Source: Propionispora vibrioides
GTDB lineage: Bacteria > Bacillota > Negativicutes > Propionisporales > Propionisporaceae
Length of the DNA: 64,000 nucleotides
NCBI RefSeq assembly: GCF_900110485.1
Contig: NZ_FODY01000018.1
Location: 1 to 64,000 of the forward strand
Reading direction: 5' to 3'
The notes beneath the pieces are model-generated. The model saw nothing but the letters and a program-made list of their open reading frames with translations. It searched no databases and was not told where the DNA came from. Positions 50,637-60,585 of the stretch are shown here, piece after piece; position 1 is the first letter of the stretch; each line of letters opens with the position of its first letter. The translations under genes were made by a program, and so were the position numbers.

Positions 50637-51044
50637 TTAGACCGCCTGAGCGGCTTGCCGTGCCGCCAGTTTTCGTTCTACCTCTTCGGCGGCGCGAAGC
50701 TGGGCGGTCTCTTGTAAGTTCAGGCGTTCCCGCTGGCTATAATAAACCATCAGTTCCGAAATCTCACTAAAGGTAAACTTCTTATCCGGTACAAAATCGG
50801 TACCAAGGCTGATGCCTTTCAAGCTATAGGCACTGCGGATACGTCCGCTGGAGTCGGCCAGGATCAGATAGTAAACCCGCCACCCCGTCCAGTGACGGGC
50901 TATTCCACAGCCGCAGATACCTAACTTTTGTAGTCGCCCTAACGTGCGGGTAATCTTTTTCAGTTGGTAAATGCCGAGCAGTCCCTGCAGCAGGATAAGG
51001 AGAAAGAGATAGACCAGCAGGGCTTCCAGGCTTAGGCTGTCCAT
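50637..51044 (-). CDS. gutM: Glucitol operon activator-like protein GutM
   Basis: 135 residues: N-terminal membrane helix (LLVYLFLLILLQGLLGIY), then ITRTLGRLQKLGICG and GWRVYYLILADSSGRI, typical of GutM. Located between SrlB and the dehydrogenase as in gut operons. GutM helps activate sorbitol operons in enterobacteria; the membrane helix suggests it may instead assist the permease. Confidence 0.82.
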   Translation of the reverse strand: MDSLSLEALLVYLFLLILLQGLLGIYQLKKITRTLGRLQKLGICGCGIARHWTGWRVYYLILADSSGRIRSAYSLKGISLGTDFVPDKKFTFSEISELMVYYSQRERLNLQETAQLRAAEEVERKLAARQAAQAV

Positions 51045-51063
51045 ACGGCCTTACCTCCCTCCC

Positions 51064-51429
51064 CTACGCTTCCCGCTCAATAGCCAGAGTCTCGCCTACC
51101 CTCGCGGCCCTAGGTTTGCCGCCTGCCAGATGGATGCTGCCGGCCCAGGGAGTGGTAATGGCTCCGTCAAAGCGCAGCGAAATATGACCGAGATGGCGCA
51201 GGTTCTCACTGGCAACAGGACCTACGGCGGTAATGAAATACCGCTTCTCACCCAATACCAGATAATCCCCTACTTGAATGTCCGCTACCAAACCCGCCTG
51301 GGTTAATATCAGGCAATAATCCTTTAAGCCATCCGGGGCCTGGGGGTAAAAGGTGATTAGTACGTCGGTTTCGAGAAAGTCCAAGGCATAGGAACCGATA
51401 GCTTGAATTACGGTGCGGTAGATATCCAT
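51064..51429 (-). CDS. srlB: PTS glucitol/sorbitol EIIA
   Basis: 121 residues, SrlB/GutB family: ITFYPQAPDGLKDYCLI, IQVGDYLVLGEKRYFITAVG, LRHLGHISLRFDGA with the candidate phospho-His in NLRHLGH. RBS AGGAGGGAG. Confidence 0.85.
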   Translation of the reverse strand: MDIYRTVIQAIGSYALDFLETDVLITFYPQAPDGLKDYCLILTQAGLVADIQVGDYLVLGEKRYFITAVGPVASENLRHLGHISLRFDGAITTPWAGSIHLAGGKPRAARVGETLAIEREA

Positions 51430-51442
51430 AGTCTACTCCCTC

Positions 51443-52389
<947 letters not shown>

Positions 52390-52974
52390 TTACAGTAAAG
52401 GTTCCTCTATCGCCCCACCTAACTTCCTAGCCTCCAGCTTGTCCCAGTCGAGGCCCTTCTTACGGGCTAAGGCATGGGCGATCTTTTCCACGACAAACGC
52501 TTTTAAGGTCGTAGTAAACATGGCTAGAAAAAAGACACTGACCGCCAGCGGTCCGATGGGCAGGCCCAACTTCATTATCCCGTCGGCCACACCCAGCCAG
52601 GCGTATAGCTCGGCCGGATTGACATGAGGAAAGAAGCACATGAGCGGTGCCATGGTACTGCAGTTGACCGCTTCATAGTAGCCGGGCTTATAGCGCTCCG
52701 GCAAAAACCGCCCCATCAGAAAGGCGGTGGGATTGGAAAAGAAAAACGCCGACAGGTACGGCAGGAATAAGTAACGGACTAAAATCCGTTTCCCGGCCAG
52801 CCGCTGGGCCAGTCCCTCAATCCGGTCCTGGCCGACTAAGGCAATGATGGTGTTCATAATGGTCAGGGCAATCAACGCCGCCGGTAAAATCCCGGTGATC
52901 ATGCCAACCAGTGTCTCCCCACCGGTGTTAATAAGCTTGATAAAACTCTCGCCGGTGGCAACTAAAAAATCCAT
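52390..52974 (-). CDS. srlA: PTS glucitol/sorbitol EIIC (SrlA)
   Basis: 194 residues, first gene of the operon: FIKLINTGGETLVGMITG, LFLPYLSAFFFSNPTAFLMG and YYEAVNCSTMAPLMCFFPHVNP are SrlA signatures. RBS AAGGAGGAG. Promoter with repressor operators lies about 280 bp upstream, leaving a long untranslated leader (52975-53257). Confidence 0.9.
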   Translation of the reverse strand: MDFLVATGESFIKLINTGGETLVGMITGILPAALIALTIMNTIIALVGQDRIEGLAQRLAGKRILVRYLFLPYLSAFFFSNPTAFLMGRFLPERYKPGYYEAVNCSTMAPLMCFFPHVNPAELYAWLGVADGIMKLGLPIGPLAVSVFFLAMFTTTLKAFVVEKIAHALARKKGLDWDKLEARKLGGAIEEPLL

Positions 52975-53235
52975 GGAAACTCCTCCTTTATTTCAAGGTT
53001 GGATTTACGAACGAGTGCGAAGGATACCGAGAGAATATGACAGAATAGTTTACGAAATTTGGTAGGTAGGTTATAATGAGAATGTGTTTTGTACTTTTTG
53101 TGCCTCCTTTTGGGCACAACGAACCAGGCAGTATCCTGCTTGCCGGCTGACGATACCGCTTGCTTGTTTGATCACCTCGCTTTCGGGGTTTAGTTTTTTG
53201 GGTCCATATTTTGCTAATCACCTCCTTTATTTTCT

Positions 53236-53293
53236 GTCACCTTTTTGGTGACCCAATGATTATATTATACGTCACCAAAAAGGTGACAGTCAA
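53236..53293 (-). promoter_or_regulatory. Promoter of the gut-type operon with two repressor operators
   Basis: Minus strand: TTGACT (53288-53293), 18-bp spacer, TATAAT (53264-53269). The spacer is filled by the palindrome GTCACCTTTTTGGTGAC (53271-53287), and a second exact copy covers 53236-53252, just past the transcription start. Between operon and divergent XRE gene, it fits direct repression of both. Confidence 0.75.
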
Positions 53294-53303
53294 GAGGGAT
53301 ATT

Positions 53304-53534
53304 ATGTTTTCACAAGAAATTTTTTGTCAACGACTGCGAGACTTGCGACTCTCTCATAAACTAACTGCTGAACAATTAGGAAACGAATTCAACGTTTCTA
53401 AACAAACCGTTAGCCGTTGGGAATTAGGCGATAGGCTTCCCCCTCTTGATGTTGCTACTTCCTTAGCAGAGTATTTTGATGTTTCACTGGATTATTTAGC
53501 CGGGTTAAGTAATAATCCGAAAAGTAATAAATAA
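53304..53534 (+). CDS. XRE-family repressor, probable regulator of the gut-type operon
   Basis: 76 residues, little more than a Cro/CI helix-turn-helix: LRDLRLSHKLTAEQLGNEFN, VSKQTVSRWELGDRLPPLDV. ATG at 53304 follows AGAGGG and lies 16 bp from a GTCACC palindrome. The open frame upstream (from 53211) is untranslated leader. No sensor domain, so inducer binding is not evident; a partner or protein-level control is needed. Confidence 0.83.
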   Translation: MFSQEIFCQRLRDLRLSHKLTAEQLGNEFNVSKQTVSRWELGDRLPPLDVATSLAEYFDVSLDYLAGLSNNPKSNK

Positions 53535-53550
53535 TATATTACTAAAAATT

Positions 53551-53592
53551 AAAGCCCAAACCACTGCAACCTTTGCACGTGATTTGAGCTTT
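53551..53592 (+). terminator. Terminator after the XRE gene
   Basis: Arms AAAGCCCAAA and TTTGAGCTTT (one mismatch) with additional CAC/GTG pairing inside. Confidence 0.55.
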
Positions 53593-53672
53593 ACTACTAT
53601 GTTTCTTAAACTATTTTCTATATAAAACAGAAACAGATTCCCTGTCCCCTGTTATATATATCGCAAAGCCAT

Positions 53673-53780
53673 GTATTGGGTGATAAAGCCTATGGAACCA
53701 AGGAAATTCTGGATTATATCCAATGTCAGGATAGCGAATATACGATTCCACCAAAAGCGAATAGTGTGAATCCATTTTAG
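53673..53780 (+). pseudogene. Fragment of an IS5/IS4-type transposase
   Basis: 35 codons read VLGDKAYGTKEILDYI followed by a stretch ending IPPKANSVNPF and a stop; GDKAYG is the transposase catalytic-domain motif around the second Asp. No start, terminal repeats or remainder of the gene are present. The rest of 53.59-53.89 kb shows no supported gene. Confidence 0.7.
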
Positions 53781-53891
53781 CATTCATTTACTTGACTTCC
53801 ATTGCTATTTTGCTCAAGTAGGAGGCCCTTCTCGATTTTATAAACAAGCCTTAGTAAAAAGCGGAATTATATATTAAAAGGGGGAAGGAAA

Positions 53892-54719
53892 ATGAAGAAT
53901 AGCTTTTCAGGGAAAATAAGCGAATATACCAAAGGTCATATTAAAAAGAATCCCAGATATTTTTTATGCGCAATAGTACTATTATTATTATTAATTAGTG
54001 GTTCAGCAATTAACAATCATATTAAAGAATCCAAAATGAAGCAATTATACCAAGAGATTTTTTTATTATACTCGGACAAAGACTATGACAAAGCAAAGAA
54101 TGCTATTAACCATTACAAAGAGATGTACTCCTATGGAAATAATAGTATTCAATTGAATGAAATAAATGAAATGTCTAAAAAAATAAAGGAGATAGAAGAC
54201 CAACATGAGCTTTTTCTAAAAGCTAAAGGATATTTAAGCAATAATCAGCTTAAAGAGGCCGAAACCGCCATGTCGCAATACATAAACAGTTATCCAGGCG
54301 GTGCAGATATTAATGAAGCTAAAGAAATATATCTAAAACAATTAGCCCAAGTAAAAAAAGAGAAGGAAGAAGAGCAAGCTAAACATCAAGAGAAACTAGC
54401 TAAAGAAAAAGCTGAAAAGGAAGCCGCACTCCGTGATTATTCGGCCACTATTGTCGATAATAGGCCTGGTAATCAGTTCATTTCATTAGCAATCTACATT
54501 CCTAATCCAAGCAATGAAAAATACAAAATCGCAATCGACCAGTTTAGAAAACAATCTAGTGGATGGATGTTTATGATTCGATTTGTAAATAATCAAAGTT
54601 ATAAATTTTCTCGTGAAAAAGAACTAGAAGATATGGTTGATGCAGTATATGCATCAACCACCCATAAACTGCAAATTTTTGATTCAAAAGGAAATGAAAT
54701 CGAAACTATATCATACTAA
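53892..54719 (+). CDS. Membrane-anchored coiled-coil protein of unknown function
   Basis: 275 residues: cytoplasmic N-terminus, one membrane helix (RYFLCAIVLLLLLISGSAIN, ~26-45), TPR-like helices (LLYSDKDYDKAKNAINHY, LSNNQLKEAETAMSQYIN), a charged coiled coil (EKEEEQAKHQEKLAKEKAEK) and a small C-terminal beta domain. AT-rich, unlike genes to the left. RBS GGGGAAGG. I do not recognise the family. Confidence 0.7.
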   Translation: MKNSFSGKISEYTKGHIKKNPRYFLCAIVLLLLLISGSAINNHIKESKMKQLYQEIFLLYSDKDYDKAKNAINHYKEMYSYGNNSIQLNEINEMSKKIKEIEDQHELFLKAKGYLSNNQLKEAETAMSQYINSYPGGADINEAKEIYLKQLAQVKKEKEEEQAKHQEKLAKEKAEKEAALRDYSATIVDNRPGNQFISLAIYIPNPSNEKYKIAIDQFRKQSSGWMFMIRFVNNQSYKFSREKELEDMVDAVYASTTHKLQIFDSKGNEIETISY

Positions 54720-54806
54720 ATTATGCAAGGGGGACCGCTTGCGTATTCTACGCGAACAATCAGGTATTTCTGGTAAGGCACATAGCATGTGGTATTCGGC
54801 TTACGC

Positions 54807-54855
54807 AAAAAAAACCAGCGTTCAAAATAAAGCTTTATTTGATCGCTGGTTTTTC
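54807..54855. terminator. Terminator, same family as 44085-44128
   Basis: AAAACCAGCG-TTCAAA and TTTGA-TCGCTGGTTTTT. One mismatch in the stem. Confidence 0.7.
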
Positions 54856-55003
54856 AGTTTTTCTTCTTTATATACAGGAAATAAATACCACAATAGTTAA
54901 TACAATAAAAATTAGAAAAATGAGGAAAATAACTTTATTTTGACTAATAAATCTCAATTCCAATAGAATCAATACACTATTGGAATGTGGAAGGATTGGT
55001 TGT

Positions 55004-56188
55004 ATGAGGCATTTAAATGACAGGTTTAGAAGCAGAACTTACGTAGGTTTATTATTTATTGCTACAGTCTTGATTTTATCATTCTCCTCCGTAACAGAGG
55101 CCGAAGAATTTACGGCTAAAAATTTCTTAGACCGTGGAGTTATACAGCGAAAGGCGCAGCAATATGACCAAGCCATCATTGAATTTAACCAATCTATTTC
55201 CATTGATCCAAACTACGCTGAGGCCTATTTTAATCGTGGGCTCGCTTACTATGAACTAAAACAATATGTTCAGGCTATTGCTGATTTCAACAAAGCAGCC
55301 ACTTTGGAGCCAAAAAAACTATCTATATATTATGATCGTGCCTTGGCCTATGGACAATTGAACCAATATGAGCAAGCTCTGGCTGACTATGATCAGTGTA
55401 TTACGATTAGCCCTACAAATGAATTGATATATAATGCTCGTGGTAATGCTTATTCCCATTTGAATAAATACGACCAAGCCATTGCCGATTTCGATAAAAC
55501 CCTCACTATTGCCCCCAATTATTATTATGCCTACAATAACAGAGGCACAATTTATCTTAAGTTAAAACAATATGAGAAAGCGATCCTAGATTTTAACAAC
55601 GCAATAATGCTCGCCCCACAGGATTCAATGGCGTATTTTAAACGTGGCAATACTTATGTCCAACTAAACCAATACGAGCAAGCCATTTCTGACTATGATA
55701 AAGCCATTACACTTTCCCCTCAGTTTCTAGAGGCTTATTTAAACCGCGCTCTTACCTATGACCAACTGCACCAATACGAGCAAGCTATTGCTGACTGTGA
55801 TAAAGTTATTGCTATTAATCCACAGTATGCAGATGCTTACATCGAAAAGGGAGTTGCCTATGTCTATTTAAATCGATACGAAGAGGCTATAGCCGAATAT
55901 AATAAAGCCCTTGTTCTAAATCCACAGTCTGCACTTGCATATTATAACCGCGGCCAGGCCTACTGCGTTTTAAAAAAATACGAACAATCTATTACCGATT
56001 TTGATAAGGCTATCTCTTTAGATCCTCAATATGCAAAAGCTTATTATATGAAAGGCATTGCATTAGCTGATCTCAATCGTATATCAGAAGCAATTACAGC
56101 CTTTCGGCAAAGCATCCAGTCTACTACTGACAATGACATAATCCAAAAAGCTAGTGAACTAATCAGACGATTTGGCGGGACGCCTTGA
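55004..56188 (+). CDS. Exported TPR-repeat protein
   Basis: 394 residues: N-terminal signal/anchor (TYVGLLFIATVLILSFSSVT, followed by EAEEF), then about ten near-identical 34-residue TPRs (pattern LNQYEQAIADYDKAI, NPQYADAYIEKGVAYVYLN). ATG at 55004 is preferred to the longer frame because of spacing to AAGG and the signal. Probably a periplasmic or envelope scaffold. Confidence 0.8.
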   Translation: MRHLNDRFRSRTYVGLLFIATVLILSFSSVTEAEEFTAKNFLDRGVIQRKAQQYDQAIIEFNQSISIDPNYAEAYFNRGLAYYELKQYVQAIADFNKAATLEPKKLSIYYDRALAYGQLNQYEQALADYDQCITISPTNELIYNARGNAYSHLNKYDQAIADFDKTLTIAPNYYYAYNNRGTIYLKLKQYEKAILDFNNAIMLAPQDSMAYFKRGNTYVQLNQYEQAISDYDKAITLSPQFLEAYLNRALTYDQLHQYEQAIADCDKVIAINPQYADAYIEKGVAYVYLNRYEEAIAEYNKALVLNPQSALAYYNRGQAYCVLKKYEQSITDFDKAISLDPQYAKAYYMKGIALADLNRISEAITAFRQSIQSTTDNDIIQKASELIRRFGGTP

Positions 56189-56340
56189 TTAAGCCATATA
56201 CAGATTTAACTATGGATTTATCAGTCTCAAATGAACATATTGGGCATTTCTAAAGAGTCAATTTTTATGATACTGTTAACCATGTTAACCTTATGAAACA
56301 ATTCAACACTGCTAAAATAGAATCATCGGTGGTATCAAAA

Positions 56341-56402
56341 GGGACGATTCATTTGATTCGTTTATTATTTATTTTACTCCATCAATTCAAAAGAACCGTC
56401 CC
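56341..56402. repeat. Dispersed GGGACG(A/G)TTC palindromic element, copy 2
   Basis: GGGACGATTC (56341-56350) and GAACCGTCCC (56393-56402) are inverted with one mismatch; the left 37 nt match 44665-44701. The GGGACGGTTC word also occurs at 63162-63171. The 56.19-57.07 kb interval otherwise holds only the broken transposase below. Confidence 0.55.
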
Positions 56403-56489
56403 TGAGATTTTTTCCGACTTTGGGATATGCCAAAAACGAACCTTCTTCGAAAAACAGTCCAAACCGCCGTAATTCCGACTGCAGAGCTT

Positions 56490-56806
56490 TTACTCTTTCG
56501 ACTCCGATCCCGGCAGGCGTGGGAGCTTTTTTAAAACATCGTTTTGTAGTACTAATTCACCGACTTTTGCCATAGATCTTTAATTTCGCTTTCATATTAT
56601 TGTTGAGCAGCATCTTTAGGCTTGGATCGCAATTGATTTTCCATGCCGGCCATGGCATCGGAAACCCATTCTTCAATTTCAACAATGGTTAAATCATAAC
56701 TGTGCGCAACCTGGGCTGCAGTAGTTGTCCCACGAATAATGTCAAACACTAATGATGCTCTTCTTTTGGCGGTCCAACGACGATTTTCTAAGGTTTCTTG
56801 CCCATT
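56490..56806 (-). pseudogene. Broken transposase OrfA (IS3-like helix-turn-helix protein)
   Basis: Minus strand reads GQETLENRRWTAKRRASLVF, HSYDLTIVEIEEWVSDAMAG, then a TAA; the next residues continue in frame as YESEIKDLWQK and in a shifted frame as AKVGELVLQNDVLKK. So one nonsense and one frameshift interrupt a short transposase subunit. No ATG lies directly before the conserved part. Confidence 0.65.
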
Positions 56807-57074
56807 TTTATTCTCTCCCTTATACACTATTATGTGTGCAGTTCCGGAGGGGGCAATACATTCTACCCTTGCAGAAAAACTTATTTCAAAAGAAAAAAAC
56901 ATCTCTTTAGATGCCCAAATGTATCAGGGATAGAATTTATGCTAAAACTATTGATGCTGTACCAAGCTATTGTAACGTGGCTTCATCATTTGTTCGATGC
57001 TGTGCAGAATGAATGCTCAACAGGACCGAAATATCACACTCAATTCAACCTACCAACTAGACTTCAGACAATGA

Positions 57075-57656
57075 TTATTCTTTCTTTGAAAATAAGAGTT
57101 GGTATAATTCCTTCAATTGTTTATTAATATTTATGTATTCCACACTCTCTTCTGGAGACATTGTAGCAATTTTACACTCTAACAACTCTTGGCGCGAAAG
57201 TATTTCAGAACATAGCCAAAGTTCTCTTATTGGCCGCATATCAAATTTAAAAGCTTTACTACACATATATTTACCGATATCAGTCAGTCCTTCAATACTT
57301 CCATCAGGCCTTCTGTGTAAATGCAAATCAAACTCTTCTGTCGCTGGATCAATAAATCCAACTTTTCCATCATTCATAATGTTTTTGTCATTTGTCGGCC
57401 ACTTCTTTGATTTTTTTCTATTACAAGTAAAACATGAATATACTAAATTATAATAGTCAGTTTCTCTTTCAGGTGCAAGAGTTTCCGGAACAAAATGATC
57501 TATTTCAAATCCTTTTGTTGTTACTATTTCCTTTTTTCCACAATATCCGCATCTATGATGAAAATCTTCACTTAAGTAATTTTGATATTTTTGATAGTTT
57601 GCTTGTGTAGCAATACCATCTCTCCTTGTAATTTTAACCTCTCCATGTATTCTCAT
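57075..57656 (-). CDS. HNH endonuclease
   Basis: 193 residues. HNH motif: Cys36-x2-Cys39 (RCGYCGKKE), Asp53-His54 (EIDHFVPETL), Asn70 and Cys75-x2-Cys78-Asn79 (YSCFTCNRKKSKKW), i.e. a zinc-bound betabeta-alpha metal nuclease. Last gene of the five-gene cassette 57.1-62.3 kb, 7 bp after the receiver-protein gene. It is the only nuclease in the set, so the likely effector cleaving DNA. Confidence 0.87.
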   Translation of the reverse strand: MRIHGEVKITRRDGIATQANYQKYQNYLSEDFHHRCGYCGKKEIVTTKGFEIDHFVPETLAPERETDYYNLVYSCFTCNRKKSKKWPTNDKNIMNDGKVGFIDPATEEFDLHLHRRPDGSIEGLTDIGKYMCSKAFKFDMRPIRELWLCSEILSRQELLECKIATMSPEESVEYININKQLKELYQLLFSKKE

Positions 57657-57663
57657 AAGGCAC

Positions 57664-58287
57664 CTACTCTGTTTTATCTATTAGTTTATCTAATAAATGT
57701 AATATATCGGACATTTTCTTTGACGCATTTGTTGTCAATAACTCTGCTGGTAAATCATCTACTTCGTCATATGCTCTCAAAATTTTAAATAATTCTATTA
57801 AACGTTCTTCTTCATTTGAATTGATGTCATTATTATCTTTTTTCAATTTTAAACTTTCAAATTCAGTCTGATGATATTTTAGGCGATTATCAAAAACCTC
57901 AACCGCTTGTTTGAAAATATTTATCATCTCTTCAAAATCAGGTGAGTCAATATCAGCATCTAACTTTTCTCTTTCCATAAAGAGATTTTTAATCACTAAA
58001 TTTTCGCTAATCCCCTCGTCGCAGTAGTTAGTCAGAATAATACATGGCAAATCAGGTATCTGACTATTGATATACGCAACCAGTTCTGTTCCGTTAAAAT
58101 CATACATTTCTGTTAACTTGTAATCTACAAGCATACATTTTACACCATTGCCAAGAATCCATTTTACGACATCCTCTTTATTGAGGGCTACTTCGACAAA
58201 AAGTAATTCAATACCCTTTCGCTTTAAACGAATTTTGTAATCATCAATTAGGCTTTTGTCATCATCAATAAAACCTATCTTATACAT
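57664..58287 (-). CDS. Response-regulator receiver-like protein
   Basis: 207 residues. Receiver domain with all key residues: acidic Asp8-Asp10 (KIGFIDDDKSL), phospho-acceptor Asp55 (CMLVDYKLTE), Thr86 (CIILTNYCD) and Lys100 (LVIKNLF). The C-terminal ~90 residues are helical without a DNA-binding motif. It follows the kinase-like ATPase by 11 bp and precedes the HNH nuclease, so it probably relays a phosphoryl signal to protein partners rather than DNA. Confidence 0.83.
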   Translation of the reverse strand: MYKIGFIDDDKSLIDDYKIRLKRKGIELLFVEVALNKEDVVKWILGNGVKCMLVDYKLTEMYDFNGTELVAYINSQIPDLPCIILTNYCDEGISENLVIKNLFMEREKLDADIDSPDFEEMINIFKQAVEVFDNRLKYHQTEFESLKLKKDNNDINSNEEERLIELFKILRAYDEVDDLPAELLTTNASKKMSDILHLLDKLIDKTE

Positions 58288-58298
58288 GTAAACACCGC

Positions 58299-60560
58299 CT
58301 ATTGCTTTTCTTTTAATACCATAGTGATATAGAAACCATTCTCATGATTTTTATTTTCAGATAAGTCAATAGAACCATTATATTCATTAACAATCCTATT
58401 AACGATCCACATTCCCATACCAGTTCCAATAACATCTCCAGTAGTGGACCGTTTATCACTTTCAAATGGTTCCAATATCAGCCGGGGATTTTTTTTGTAT
58501 GCATTCGACAACCCTACACCACTATCATAATATTGTATTATTATTCCATCCTCAATAGAACTTATACTTATATTTATTATTTTTTCTGCCGCCCGAGAAC
58601 CATCAAAAGATGAAGTACTATTAGCAATTAAGTTGTTTAAAATACTTTCAATTTCATATGGAAAGCACTTAAATACAATATCGTCGATGGTTTTATTAAT
58701 TTTAATATTCTTAGGAGATAAAGCAGACTCCCAGTCTAAAATAAACTTCGACAAAAGTTGATTAAGATCTGTATTTCGCATAGTGCGTTTATCTCTTCTA
58801 ACTGACTCGACTGTTACTTTAAACCAAGAAGTAAAAAAGTGCCTAATCTCATTTGCCTCTAGTACATATTTTAACCCTTCATCAATATTGGCATCGATAT
58901 GAAGAGCATCCTTAGCCATAGAAATCTTCATCCCTAATTTGTGAGTAATTGCTTTGATTTCATGAATATATGTATTCGTCACAATACCAGTAGTCGCCAA
59001 AACTCGTAACATTTGTAACTCATTTTCAAGTTGCTTAATAGTAGAATCTTTTTTTTCGACCAAGACAGAAACTTTTTTCACGTCAATAAATTCAGGCCTA
59101 TAAATTTTATTTTCTTGTTTTGCTTGTTGTTCTTTTTGAGCATCCTGTTTCAGCTTTTGTTCTAACTCTTTCTCTATCTCTTCGGTTGGATGCAATCGAT
59201 CATAATAATCATTTAATGTTCTGCAGACAAACTGTCTGTCCCGTTCAAAAAACCTAATGATATTTTGTATAAATTCCTGTAAGAGTAAAAATTCCTTTGT
59301 TTCAACAATACCTTGTCTATTAGCTTGGTCAGGTAATGTAATATTTGTTCTTGATATATAAATACTCCCATGAATTTGATCTGAATTTACACGCCAAGCT
59401 CCTGTTTTATGAGATACAGCTGCTGGCGATTTATTTTTTCGTAAAGCTAACATAAGCCAATCTACCGATGTAGATTTAGGATCACCATAAGGCCTAACTC
59501 TGAACCCATCTCTATAAATTCTAACTCCACCAAAAGAATCTCGAATATCTGGGCGGCCTGTTATATCTTTGTAATAATATTTTTCACGTTCTACTCTAGG
59601 TGCTGTAAGTTTTGCATAATACAATGTGCCTTCAAAATTTCCGATTGTATTCTCTATATGCGTCTTTCGCCCCAGGACTTCGGTAAAACTAGTATTCTCA
59701 ATAATTGGTGCACCTTTAAAGTAATTTTTCTGATCCGTCACAAATCCTGCTTCACTTGTTACTTTTTCAAAATCATCCCCAAAATCAAATTCATCACGAT
59801 TTATTGTAATGGTAACATTACCATTACTAAGTGCTTGAAATTTTATTTTATAATCATAAGAAAAACCATCCGTATCTTGTAAAAGCATAGCGTCTTTTAA
59901 AGATGTATTGCTTTCAAAAAAATAAATATTAAATACTTCTTTAAACTCTGGCGGTATCAACGTTTTCAAATTTGATTTTATACTCTCGATAGTTGCAGTA
60001 TCCCAACTATCGCTTAAATTAGTAAGACGAAAAATTGAACCTGTAGTTGCAAATTTATCTGCAACTAATTTTATAACATCTTTATTTGTAACTTGACCCA
60101 AAAAGTCCAAAAAAGAAATATTTACTTTATTAAGCTCAGCTGTAATATCTGTGATTTTCTGTCCAAATTGAAAGACAGACCAATCTACCTTCCATAGCAA
60201 ATGTTCCTCTTCAGAGATTGTTACCAAATTACAATTATCTGCAATTCTGTCTAACGCGAATCTCCCAATCCCTTTTGCACCTGTTTGTACGCGGCCTTTC
60301 TTTGTTTTAAACTCTATTTTCTTTGATGAACTCCCTATAGTCATCCAATGCTTGAGAATTACAGCTTCTGTCATCCCCGTTCCATTATCTCCTATATATA
60401 AGGTACTGGTTTCCTTTTCAAAATACAGCAAACAAACTGAAGCATCAGCATCATAGGTATTCTTAACAAGTTCTAATACTGCACCATCTAATTTTGATAC
60501 ATTTTCACGACCTATTAATTTAGCAGTATACGCATCTACGTTAAACGGGATATTTGACAT
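58299..60560 (-). CDS. Double-GHKL protein: Hsp90/MORC-like ATPase fused to a histidine kinase
   Basis: 753 residues, soluble. N-terminal GHKL ATPase: N-box Glu30/Asn34/Asp38 (LELVKNTYDAD), G1 Asp58-x-Gly60 (YIGDNGTGM), G2 GAKGIGRFAL (94-103), like Hsp90/MutL/MORC. A middle region (~250-450) and coiled coil (EKELEQKLKQDAQKEQQ) lead to an H-box-like IHEIKAITHKLG, then a second GHKL domain with N-box SILNNLIANSTSSFD, G1 YDSGVGL, F-box ILEPFESDK and G2 GTGMGMWIVNRIV. This is an apparent kinase for the adjacent receiver protein. Paired with methyltransferase and HNH genes it suggests a sensor/ATPase of a defence system. Confidence 0.88.
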   Translation of the reverse strand: MSNIPFNVDAYTAKLIGRENVSKLDGAVLELVKNTYDADASVCLLYFEKETSTLYIGDNGTGMTEAVILKHWMTIGSSSKKIEFKTKKGRVQTGAKGIGRFALDRIADNCNLVTISEEEHLLWKVDWSVFQFGQKITDITAELNKVNISFLDFLGQVTNKDVIKLVADKFATTGSIFRLTNLSDSWDTATIESIKSNLKTLIPPEFKEVFNIYFFESNTSLKDAMLLQDTDGFSYDYKIKFQALSNGNVTITINRDEFDFGDDFEKVTSEAGFVTDQKNYFKGAPIIENTSFTEVLGRKTHIENTIGNFEGTLYYAKLTAPRVEREKYYYKDITGRPDIRDSFGGVRIYRDGFRVRPYGDPKSTSVDWLMLALRKNKSPAAVSHKTGAWRVNSDQIHGSIYISRTNITLPDQANRQGIVETKEFLLLQEFIQNIIRFFERDRQFVCRTLNDYYDRLHPTEEIEKELEQKLKQDAQKEQQAKQENKIYRPEFIDVKKVSVLVEKKDSTIKQLENELQMLRVLATTGIVTNTYIHEIKAITHKLGMKISMAKDALHIDANIDEGLKYVLEANEIRHFFTSWFKVTVESVRRDKRTMRNTDLNQLLSKFILDWESALSPKNIKINKTIDDIVFKCFPYEIESILNNLIANSTSSFDGSRAAEKIINISISSIEDGIIIQYYDSGVGLSNAYKKNPRLILEPFESDKRSTTGDVIGTGMGMWIVNRIVNEYNGSIDLSENKNHENGFYITMVLKEKQ

Positions 60561-60585
60561 AACCCTTCCTCCTGCTCCTCAATTT

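Noticed and set aside
52988-53221. Possible minus-strand gene upstream of srlA
   Set aside because: Composition is not protein-like (many basic residues, no motif), and the operon promoter lies at 53264-53293, so this is leader RNA.
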